From NCBI GenBank assembly GCA_023374045.1, contig CM041782.1, forward strand, positions 186,700,925 to 186,764,924: DNA of 64,000 bases. The letters are read 5' to 3'. Shown one piece after another: positions 54,194 to 64,000 of this stretch. Origin of the DNA: Limonium bicolor (lineage: Eukaryota > Streptophyta > Magnoliopsida > Caryophyllales > Plumbaginaceae). Within the stretch, counting starts at the first letter, position 1. Each line of letters begins with the position of its first letter. The notes below the pieces were generated by a model. It was not told the origin of the DNA, searched no databases, and was given only the letters and a program-made list of their open reading frames with translations. A program made the position numbers and the translations under genes.

Positions 54194-57100
54194 TGTAACA
54201 CCCCACTCGATAAACACGTAATAATCCCTCACGTAGCATAATTAAAAACGTCTTACAGCGGAAGAATATATAACATTAATTCTCACCTGGTGTCACCTGC
54301 CATTACTCGCTCATGCGAGTAACGAAGCAGAAACTAAATCCAACAACCCTAATAAACAACACTACAAAACCGTTGCGACGACGAGATAAATCCTATACAA
54401 CATACTAAGTCTACATCCATAACCGTCGACAAGTGAGCGTCTACCTAATCCCGAATATATACAACCGTACCACAATATAATTCACAGTCAAACATTGTTA
54501 TGCAATTGCATTCCATATGCGGTAAATAAATAACACCCTAACTACCCAGGTCCCGCATTTCGGCTTCAGCGAAGATCAACAACCTACACAATGCCATAAA
54601 GGCTCAGCGATAAACGCTGAGTATGCCGGGTTGGACCCTATTGGTCAATTAGTCATTTTTAACCATCTTGATATTAGATTGAGTTCATGCTTTACCATTT
54701 TACACATATAATTAAAACTATAACAATCATGCATAAATACATAACCATCCATCCAATCCAAACAGTCATTACATTTCACAAAACTTCAATTGCATAAACG
54801 AACGTGTCGAATAATTACAATACTGTGTATAATCGCCTTAGCGAACGGGGTCCATAATTAATATTATTTGGCCTTCAAGGCCCCATCCATCCAAACCATG
54901 TTAATTAATTACCAGTTGGGCATCATGTTGGGACAACCCGATTAACCTTACCACTGGACAGTAGTCCTCCCGTACACACAAAGGTGCTCATGTTGCCAGA
55001 GGTCCGGAGGCCCCCGGTCGTTCACTTTACCACGTAAATCGTCCATGTAAAGGCCGTAGCCGTGTACCAATAGTAGGTACCATCTGACCCACGATCCAAT
55101 TATGGCTCGTTGGGAAATTTCCTAGAGCGGTACCCGATCGGGTACCCCTCAGTGATCACAAATGCGCAACCAGGTAGTTCGTAAACTACACTGGATTCCT
55201 CACCTCATCTCATACCAATTCTTTCATAAGATTAAGATATACTCTTAGTTTTTATGGAGAATACATTTTATTAATTAGCTGCCCGATGGGTCTTACGCAT
55301 GCCCAGAAGTAATCTAGGTCGTATTCATGTTCGAGATCCATGTTCTTGAGACCGACATTGTCGTATCTCAAACCTAAGTGTTTTACTTAGGTTACCTTAT
55401 ACTTAATTATAATACTAAGGGTATTATATTAAGTAACCATCATGTCATCACATTAAGCGCATATGTATGTTTATATAAGCCGATCTATAATCGACGTAGT
55501 GTTAGTCCCGTAGGACGCTCGCGCATAATTAAATAATGCAATAACACACATCATCACACACACATAACCACACACATATCACACAAGTTATATATCAAAC
55601 AAATCCGAGCCCGAGGAATTCCTTTGGACAACCAGATCAAACCCCTTTACATACCGTACACCTCAGACCTGGGATGCGAAGTGTAGCCCACTAAGCTCGT
55701 CGAATGTGCACGTCTGGAATGTGATCTAAAAATACGAAGAACGCTAAGTGTCAATCCACATGACAAAGTGACTCGGTATTTCCGAATAACGTCAGTAACC
55801 CCGGTATTACATCCCCGTATTTCTACTGTTATCAGTTACGGTATCGTTATCCTTAAAAACTCCTTACTCATAGTATGTATTTATATTCGGTTTAACAAAG
55901 AGGTCGGTTTTTATACGAACGTCGTAATTAACGTTTTCAAATGTAGGAATTATATTTTCCAATCCGTAGTATTTTATAAGCGTTACGCTTTATATAAGTT
56001 CGTTTGTTCTCGTATATTTAATTCAACTGTTACATCGCATGCGTAGGTACGTATTATAACCTATAGTTGCATGCATGGTTATATTTTATAACCTATGGTT
56101 GCATGCATTCCATGCAACGTTATTTTATAATGTATGATAGATTACTATTCTTTAATATACCTCATATTATGCAACTTCTCAATTATGTAACAAGTTGTAT
56201 TCATTTAAAACCTTGTGACCTTATAGTATATATATTTATACTAATAAGTTAAAATTTATTATTTACTATTATGTGGTTTGTAAACCATAATATATATATG
56301 CATGTTATTTGTGTCGGTATACATATATGTATGTATATACACATTGTTTTCTTAGTAAAATACTAAACTTTATACTATGTACATGTTATTCCTCATTCAA
56401 GGTTTATTTAATCATTCCAAAATCATATATTAACTATAGTGTTTTATATCATTGTATAATATAGTTTATATCTTCATTTTTAATATACATATGCATGCGC
56501 TACAGCATGTATAGTTTCATATACTATACTTTGACAACATAATATTATAAAGTGTTACACTCATATCCTAATATTATATAGTATGATATTTTATATGCCA
56601 TTAACTTATAACATATAGTTTTAGTAGTTATATATATGTACCGAAAAACATATACCTATAATACACTTGTACTTCTTTATTCTTATAGTTTTCATTAATT
56701 ACAATATAACCACATAACTTATACCATGTTATAGGTATCTTATTTTATAATATCAAAACTTGTAACAATATATAACCTAAGGTTTCAATACCCTTTATAA
56801 GTACCGAAAAGGCATGTATATTATACCCCATTTCCTTTCAAATCCCACACTTTCTAATTATTACAATTTCACCACTTATTTTTAACATACCATATTCATT
56901 ATGTACTATAACATTTAAATCATATAGTATGTATATATATATAGTTTTAAAATTTCTGAAATTAGTGTACCGACCCTAAGGTCTGTTTTTTTGTTTTAAC
57001 CTTCAACTTTTCTTATTTATACTTTTACACAAATATTATAACATTCTTACAAAACACATATTATACCATCCAAACATTATAATATTTATAACATATAGTT

Positions 57101-57835
57101 TTTATATGTTATTTCTTTCCAATATTACCGAACAGACCATAGTCTGTTTGGTATATTTTTTTCAGCCACAATATTTTCTTTATTTGCATAACGACCACAT
57201 ATATTATCATAAGTTATACATATAGGTTATATTATATAGTTTTAATATTTATTGTAGATATAACCTATAGTTTCCTGTTATTTATTTATGCACAACCCCT
57301 TATGTTTTCGAAATCCTTTTTCCTCCCAAAATCTTTCTTTTTAATCCTTTTTTACAATTTGACCCCATTTAATATAATATACTTTCTAAGTAACATAACC
57401 ATATATTATACACTTTTTTTAATATAACCATTTATATAACTCCAAAATTCCCAAACTTTATACTTAGGATATAAATCATTATATTAACCAATCTATACCT
57501 CAACTTTTGGTAATTACCTTCTATACCCCAAAAGTTTTATAAATTCAACATTTAATCTATAATGTTACTATAAGTTCATAAATTAATTATTTATGACATT
57601 AAATTTGGTCAAACATCCTATATGGTCTATATTGGCCTATTGACTTTCAGTTTGACCAGAAGTTTTATATTTACGGTTTGACCCCCATAGTTTTCAGAAA
57701 TTACATTTTTGTCTCAAAACTTATTAAATTTTATAGAATTCATAAAATAAGGTTTTCATGTCTAATTTCAGCTAATGCCTATAGTTAGCCCCAAAAATTA
57801 TTTTAATACAGAAAAACCACATATCATTTACAGTT
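54194..57835 (-). mobile_element. 5' LTR of element F, cut by element G
   Basis: It starts TGTAACACCCCACTCG on the + strand and matches the 3' half of solo LTR Y in reverse. Examples are CATTACTCGCTCATGCGAGT near its start against Y at 11519, and GCTAATGCCTATAGTTAGCC near 57771 against Y at 8204. About 3.64 kb remain of an expected ~6.5 kb, the outer part being lost at the G insertion. Long AT-rich tract (55800-57500). No genes. Confidence 0.75.
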
Positions 57836-59990
57836 TGTAACACCCCTAAAACCAGGCCTAAGAGTTAAGGGGGCTACACGCCGCGTATTACTACCTATAA
57901 CGCAAGGCTCTAAACACTCAAACGCAATAAAGGCCCAAACGAAGTTGTATTAAACATTGTTAAACCAATATTCAATACAGCGGAAGCAAATACCCAAATC
58001 CCAAATACGAACTGAGTCAGAAACAAAGTCAAAAGTATAAGCCCCGAAGGACACATCTCAAAGTATCAAACTGAATGAAACATAAGCTAAATACTATAGC
58101 TCCAGAACTCAAGATGATCCTCGCTGATCACTGCAAAAATGTTAGAGTAGGGAATGAGCACACAACTATCCCAGTAAGCACGACCGTCATCAGTAAGGTC
58201 GCTCAAACAATTGAAAACAGAGAGGAGAAATAACATTTATCCCACAATTCTCAAATCCAAAGCTTTCATACAGAAACATAGTGGAACTCAAGGGGTTCCC
58301 AATCAGAAACAGTCAGAACACTTAAACAAAGGGGACAAAACACAATGCACACACTCATAAGGGTCGGAGACCCATAGACCATACCAGGTCTCTCGGCAAC
58401 GCAGAAATGACTCGAAAGAGCCAAAGGGTTCGTCAACCCCACAGAACGAAAGGGAATGACCCACACTCAGAATGACTCTACATGTATACCACGGAATAGC
58501 TCGACCCAGCCATTCACGCTCAGAAACAATGTGCAATGTCCCCCAAACAGAAGGGTTGCTTAAACAGAAGCAAAGTTGCATTTAAATATGCCAAAACACT
58601 CATAAATCAGTAGTACAGAACATAAGGATCCAATGCCGCAGACGGCACTCAAATCGGAGTTAAACGAAGAAGTTAGTGTGAAAACAGAGGGGTGTCCGAA
58701 CTTGTTCCGGACGTCGAAGTTCGGACACAAGTCGAGACTCAGAAACCAAGAAGCCAATGTCCGAACTTGTGTCCGGACATCAATTTCGGACACAAGTCGA
58801 GTTGAAATCAGATAAGGAATTCAGAATGTCCGAACATCCAAGTTCGGACGGATGTTCGGACAGGTTTTACGGGAAAACACGCGGAAGGTCCGACCTTGTG
58901 TCCGGACGTCGAAGTTCGGACACAGGTCGAACTTAAATCAGAGGAAAACTTGAGGGTGTGTCCGAACATCCATGTTCGGACAGATGTTCGGACATACCCC
59001 GAACTTGAAATCATAGGCAAAAACGCACTGTCCGACTTCAAAGCTCGGACAGAAGTTCGGACAGTGCGAAACTGCAATTTCAGAAGACGAACAGAGCAGA
59101 AAAACAACGCAATTCAACACCACAATTGCCAATTAAGCACACACACCAAATCAGACATTAAACAGGAAACCATGGGGGTTTAGCCATCCAAAATCACAAC
59201 AAAACGCTAATAGAAACCACACACAAACCACAAATAAACAATCCTTGCAACACCCCATGGCTGAACTTCCAAACTGAAATCGAGTAACCACCTACCTCAA
59301 TAGCAGCACAAAACACTCAACTGAAATCAACAGCACAGCCCGACAGCTCCTCCAACCGGAGACCCGAACACAATCACTGAATTCCACATCAAACGATATA
59401 TCCCAAATCAAACCCGAAGACCCTAGACTTTGAAATTACAAACTGTAACACTTTGCATCACAAACTGAACCGAGTGTACAGAACCTCCACAATTCGCAAG
59501 CACAGCCACACGCAGACACAAATCCAAACCAGAGCACAATCGCTGTTTCAATCACAACAATCTCCAAATCAAAACTGCAGAGAAGAGGAACTTGCTCAAT
59601 TACTAATCTGAAATTCGAGAACCAACCTGAAGGCGGAGAACGGATTACCCCGCGCAGAGATCCCCACCAGATGCAGTAGATCATTCAACGCTTCAGCAAA
59701 GGAGGAATTAGAGAGAGAAGAGGGAAGAGAGGAACTGTCGTTCAACCACGATCGAGACGCTCCCACGATGGACCTGACGTGAATAACAATTGAAATAGAA
59801 GTGTAAAATAAATAAATAAGTAATCCCTTTCCTTATTAACATAATATGATTACCTTAATTGTAATGGTAATGACCTCCTGCCCTTGGCATTAAAACTACC
59901 GCCGGAGTCCCAACTGACGGCATAATGTAATCCATCCCTAGAATACCATAGTAACGGATTAATTAAGGTAGGCAATATACGGGTTTAACA
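57836..59990 (-). mobile_element. 3' LTR of element G (2.16 kb)
   Basis: From TGTAACACCCCTAAAACC to GGGTTTAACA on the + strand, with a polypurine tract right after. A different family from A-E: on the minus strand it begins TGTTAAACCCG. It still carries an inverted-repeat array (58692-59064). The 5' LTR lies beyond the window. The left 5-mer CAGTT would be the target duplication. Confidence 0.8.
58692..59064. repeat. Inverted-repeat array, TGTCCGAACTT type (LTR G)
   Basis: Repeated TGTCCGAACTT and AAGTTCGGACA (11-bp arms) with variants CATCCAAGTTCGGAC and GATGTTCGGACA. The sequence is unlike the arrays of A-E except for the TCCG core, but the layout is the same. Confidence 0.8.
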
Positions 59991-60010
59991 CACCTCCCTC
60001 CCCCTTAAAA
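59991..60010 (-). promoter_or_regulatory. Polypurine tract of element G
   Basis: Minus strand TTTTAAGGGGGAGGGAGGTG, directly before the 3' LTR. Confidence 0.75.
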
Positions 60011-60039
60011 GAATCTCGTCCTCGAGATTAACTCACCTT

Positions 60040-60468
60040 ACTGCTCGAACAGGGAGGGATACTTGGCACGCAGCTCATCTTCGAGCTCCCACGTAGCTTC
60101 ACTCTCTACTGATCTGACCACTGGACCTTCACCATAGGTAGGGTCTTACTACGAAGCCGACGGACATCCCTGGCTAAAATACGAGTAGGCACCGCCTCGA
60201 AGCTGCAGTCCTCTCTCAACTGAAGCTGGCTGTAGTCGATCACATGAGACGGATCATGCAGATACTTCCTCAACATGGAGACATGAAAAACACCGTGAAC
60301 AGCAGACAAAGCGGTGGCAAGCTAACCGGTAGGCCACAGGGCCAATCCTCTCAAGATCTCAAACGGTCCAACGAACCTCGGGCTAAGCTTCCCACGCTTC
60401 CCAAACCGCCACGCCTCTGACCGGCGACACTCGCAGATAGACATGATCTCCAACATCAACTCAAGCGG
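60040..60468 (-). pseudogene. Element G integrase tail and chromodomain
   Basis: The frame at 60309-60106 reads AVHGVFHVSMLRKYLHDPSH and LPMVKVQWSDQ, then after a shift [18 protein letters not shown] on the minus strand near 60045-60100. This is the chromodomain end typical of Tekay-type elements. The piece between 60310 and 60468 holds the GPY/F region with at least two frameshifts. Confidence 0.75.
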
Positions 60469-61203
60469 CTACGCCTCTGGTCTGCATAGCACTTCTGTCT
60501 GCTCTGAGCAACAAGCAAACGCTCCCCGGATCACCCTGATCTTCTCTACTGCTCCCTGCACCAGCTCGGGTCCAACCAAGACCCTCTCCTTCAGGTCATC
60601 CCAACAGATGGGGGACCTGCACCTCCTACCGTACAACGCTTCAAACGGAGCCATACCAATGCTCGCCTGAAAGCTGTTGTTGTAGGCGAACTCAATCAGA
60701 GTCACATGCTGCTCCCAGCTACCTCCAAAGTCCAGGACACATGCGCGAAGCATGTCCTCCAAAATCTGATTAGTCCTCTCTGTCTGGCCATCCGACTGAG
60801 GATGGTAAGCTGAACTGAACGGCTAAATTCGTACCCAAGGCCTTATGCAAACTGCGCCAAAATCTCGAAACAAAACGTGGGTCACGATCAGACACAATAG
60901 TAGTAGGCACACCGTGAAGTCTCACTATCTCATCGAGATACAACCGAGCTAAACGCTCCAAACTGAAGGTCTTCTTCACCGGCAGAAAATGAGCAGACTT
61001 CGTCAGACGATCAACTATCACCCAACAGCATCACAACCCGAAGGAGTCCTGGGCAAACCCATGACGAAATCCATCCCCACACTCTCCCACTTCCACTCAG
61101 GAATGGGAAGGGGCTGAAGCAAACCCGCTGGCCTCTGGTGCTCAGCCTTAATCTGCTGACAGGTCTGGCACTTCGAAACAAACTCTGAGATATCACGCTT
61201 CAT
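60469..61203 (-). pseudogene. Element G integrase core, three broken frames
   Basis: Minus-strand order: KCQTCQQIKAEHQRP (zinc finger Cys pair) and GMDFVMGLPRTPSG (first Asp) at 61203-61018; [18 protein letters not shown] and [16 protein letters not shown] (second Asp) at 61021-60770; MEDMLRACVLDFGGSWEQHV and APFEALYGRRCRSPICWDDL at 60762-60469. The catalytic Glu would fall at the 60770 frame break. Frameshifts at ~61020 and ~60766 rule out a full product from this copy. Confidence 0.82.
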
Positions 61204-61243
61204 CCCAGACCACCAGAACGACTCCTGAGATCTCGATACATCT

Positions 61244-62053
61244 TCACCCCTCCTGGGTGAACTGAATATGGCGCTCCATGAGCCTCCTGAAGGATCTCCC
61301 TACGCAGCACTGCATCGTCTGGCACACATACACGGCCTCTGAAACACGACACACCCATTGCTGGAGAGACACTGAAGTCTGAATTCTGCTCTGAAGACAG
61401 CCCTCTCTAATCCGACACAAAGCTGAATCTGCTTCCTGACCAACCCGGATCCTGTCGACCAACGAAGACTGAACCTGAAGCGCTGCTATCACACTGGCAC
61501 TGGCTGGTCTGACTACCCAAACACCCATACGCTGCAGCTCTAAGGCGGACCTCTGGACTCCCGTCAGAGCACAAGCTACACCCGAAGCACCTCTCCGGCT
61601 CAAGGCATCTGCAACAACATTCGCTCTACCCGGGTGGTAGAGGATCTCTAAATCGTAGTCATGAAGTAGCTCCAACCACCTCCTCTGTCTCAAGTTCAGC
61701 TCCTTCTGAGTGAACAAATACTTGAGACTCTTGTGGTCCGTGTAAACCTTACACGACGCTCCATACAGATAATGCCTCCAAATCTTGAGCGCGAACACTA
61801 CAGCTGCCAACTCCAGATCGTGGGTAGGGTAGTTCTTCTCATAGGGCTTAAGCTGCCGCGAGCCATAAGCCACCACCTTACCCTGCTGCATCAAAACACA
61901 TCCCAGTCCCTTATGGGACGCATCACAGAAGACCTCGAATCCCTCGGTCCCAGAAGGCAAAGTCAGAATCGGTGCGGTCGTCAGCCTCTTCTTAATCTCC
62001 TGGAAACTCTGCTCACAAGCCTCGCTCCACTCATACTTGACCTCCTTCCTCAA
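61244..62053 (-). pseudogene. Element G RNase H
   Basis: 269-codon frame with [60 protein letters not shown] and [15 protein letters not shown]. The carboxylate residues of RNase H are all present (FCDAS, DLEL, TDHKS, VADAL). It continues to an RH-integrase linker and HIQFTQEG, then breaks before the zinc finger. Upstream it is separated from RT by frameshifts near 62060-62115. Confidence 0.85.
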
Positions 62054-62115
62054 CAGACGGGTCAGCGGGGATACAATCTTAGAGAACCCCTCAACGAACT
62101 TCCTGTAGTACCCAG

Positions 62116-62726
62116 CTAACCCAAGGAAACTCGAATCTCAGCAACATTCGTGGGCCTCGCCCACTCCATCACAGCTCTAATCTTCTCAGGATCCACTGAG
62201 ATACCGTCCTTCGAGACCACATGTCCCAAGAATACTACACGATCAAGCCAGAAGTCACACTTCTTCAACTTAGCATAAAGCTCACGATCCTTCAGCGTCT
62301 GCAAAACAATCCTCAGATGCTCCTCATGCTCCTCTGCGCTCCTGGAGTACACCAAGATATCATCTATGAAGACCACTACAACTGATCCAGATAGGGTTTG
62401 AAAACCCGGTTCATCATATCCATGAATACTGATGGAGCATTAGTCAAACCAAAAGGCATGACTAGGAACTCGTAATGACCATAACGAGTCCTAAAAGCGG
62501 ACTTAGGCACATCCTTCGCCTTAATCCTCAACTGATGGTAGCCTGAACGAAGATCTATCTTCGAGAACACTGTGGCGCCCGCCAACTGGTCAAACAAATC
62601 ATCTATGCGCGGAAGGGGATAGCGATTCTTGATGGTCACCTTGTTCAGCTCCCTGTAGTCGATGCACAAACGGAAGGTCCCATCCTTCTTCTTCACAAAC
62701 AGCACTGGCGCCCCAAGGCGAAACAC
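62116..62726 (-). pseudogene. Element G reverse transcriptase, two frames
   Basis: 62726-62376 reads [40 protein letters not shown] and [20 protein letters not shown]. 62376-62116 reads [20 protein letters not shown] and [20 protein letters not shown]. The FIDD catalytic box follows the frame break at ~62376. RT is otherwise complete. Confidence 0.85.
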
Positions 62727-63434
62727 TAGGGCGTATGAAGCCCTTATCTAACAGCTCCTGAAGCTGGACCTTCAGCTCCTTCAACTCCGCCGGACTCATA
62801 CGGTAAGGGGCCCTAGAGATGGGCTGGTCTCTGGCGCTAATCGATGGTGAACTCCACCTCTCGCACTGGTGGAAGTCCGGGCACGTCGTCCTGGAAGACC
62901 TCTGGAAACTCTCTGACGATCGGGATGCTCTCCAAGCTAGATCCCTCACGCACCTCTGGCAGATAACATAAGAAGCCCTGGCAACCCTTCCTCAAGAAAC
63001 TGGCTGCCTGCATCGCTGACACAATCACCGGCGCACATGGAACTGCATTCCCAGAGAAAGCAAAACGAGACCCGTCTGGCAAGTCGAACACCACTCTCTT
63101 CGCTGCACAATCTATATGGGCATGGTGCTCTGCTAGCCAATCCATGCCCAGAATCACATCAAAACAGGTCATCCGCATCGGGATGAGGTCAGCAAAGAAG
63201 GTCTTGTCCCTAACTACTATGGGACAAGCCTTACACACAGAATCCAACACACAAGGGGCAACCCCACCTAACGGACTACTCACACATAGGTCTACCTCAC
63301 TAGGCATAGCAGTCAGTCCAAGATCACCCAGTAAATCATAGCACAAAAGAATGCGTAGCTCCAGAGTCAAACAGACAAAATACATCTCGAGAATGGATCT
63401 GGAGAATACCTGAGATGACGCGATCACCAGCTCG
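62727..63434 (-). pseudogene. Element G protease and PR-RT linker
   Basis: The minus strand near 63353-63373 encodes FDSGATH, the protease active site, followed by a frameshift. The frame to 62837 then has DLIPMRMTCFDVILGMDWLA and [20 protein letters not shown], the linker before RT. A further shift precedes [20 protein letters not shown] (62949-62599). Same gene order as D, but with gag directly followed by protease and no AlkB between them. Confidence 0.75.
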
Positions 63435-64000
63435 ATCACGCTCTCCAGCCATAGCATAAACCCGGGCCTGAGTCTGAGGCTTCTTCTGATCGGACCTCGC
63501 CCCTGAATCTGAGCCGGTGCCTCTCTCCCCCCTGAGCCTCTACTGGATGCCTGAGGGCACTGAGCGATCCGGTGCTCCATCGACCCGCACTTAAAGCAGG
63601 CACCAGTCTTCTTGTAGCACTCCCTACCAGGATGGGAGCGACCACAAGCCCCACACTTCGCCCCAGCTGACGAAGATGAAGAAGCTCCCCGCGATCTCCA
63701 TAGGTCTGCTTCTTCTGAGGAGGAGCAGCCTCCTTCTTCTGAGGCTCCTCAGCACGCCTCTTCCCCTTATGGTCCTTGCCCGCCTGTCTGCCCCTGATGT
63801 CCGCCTCTACCAGCAAGGCGACATCCGCCACATCTCTGAAGGTCCGGTGACGAAGAGGTGTCACCGCCGACCTGATGTCTGGCCTCAAACCGCTCTCGAA
63901 CTTACGAGCCTTCCTATGCTCATCTGGCTCCGGAGCATACTTCGACAGGGTCACGAACTTCCTCACATACTCCTCTACAGACATATCTCTCCCCTGACGC
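63435..64000 (-). pseudogene. Element G gag, C-terminal half (runs off the window)
   Basis: The frame at 63984 reads MSVEEYVRKFVTLSKYAPEP, RKFESGLRPDIRSAVTPLRH and KGKRRAEEPQKKEAAPPQKK. After a shift the minus strand at ~63660-63570 encodes CGACGRSHPGREC and CFKCGSMEHRIAQC, again a double zinc knuckle. The N-terminal capsid part is outside the window. Confidence 0.8.

Noticed and set aside
1..64000. CRISPR arrays, bacterial operons, rRNA or organelle DNA
   Set aside because: Repeats are LTR-internal arrays without spacer structure; gene content and introns are those of a plant nuclear genome.

Overview
This 64 kb window is nuclear DNA from a flowering plant, probably a eudicot. The evidence is long-LTR Ty3/gypsy retrotransposons of the chromovirus (Tekay-like) type primed by initiator tRNA-Met, an Athila-type scrap, pieces of a plant APR-like (APRL) thioredoxin-fold gene, and GT-AG introns of typical plant size. 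I see no intact ordinary host gene, no bacterial-style operon and no CRISPR array. The window is essentially one nest of retroelements.

Layout. 1-341 is the end of an LTR. 606-1193 and 4094-5100 hold gene scraps (Athila integrase and RNase H, two APRL exons, one unrecognised exon pair) separated by an LTR-like insertion at 1192-4088. 5105-11649 is a 6.5-kb solo LTR with a perfect 5-bp target duplication (CCGGC). 11943-12970 is a ~255-bp tandem satellite. From 12971 the LTRs are stacked: LTR A (+, 12971-17137) is cut by LTR B (+, 17138-20700), which is cut by LTR C (-, 20701-25179). C leads into a badly decayed internal region (25180-30278). Element D (-, 30279-44839) has ~4.1-kb LTRs on both sides. 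A 5'-truncated pol end and 3' LTR of element E (+, 44840-49604) follow, then a decayed element F (-, 49605-57835), and finally element G (-, 57836 to beyond the window), a frameshifted chromovirus.

The central discovery is element D. Its gag-pol is split by three introns that restore one continuous reading frame when removed. The third intron (38133-39172) holds an intact 238-codon AlkB-type 2-oxoglutarate/Fe(II) dioxygenase (38276-38992), with the HxD...H metal triad and the RxNxTxR signature. An alternative 3' splice site just upstream (39016/39015) would join the same gag donor to the AlkB frame in the same phase, and an AATAAA lies after the AlkB stop. D therefore looks built to make two products from one donor: Gag-PR-RT-RNaseH-INT-chromodomain, or a Gag-AlkB fusion. 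This resembles retroviral alternative splicing, with a nucleic-acid demethylase as the accessory protein. Pol carries two single-base frameshifts, one in a G run, while AlkB is open.

Other shared structures are described below: arrays of inverted repeats inside LTRs whose sequence differs between families but whose pairing is kept; a 34-bp U3 palindrome; a second polypurine tract plus a covarying hairpin just after pol; and a primer-binding site buried in a covarying hairpin.
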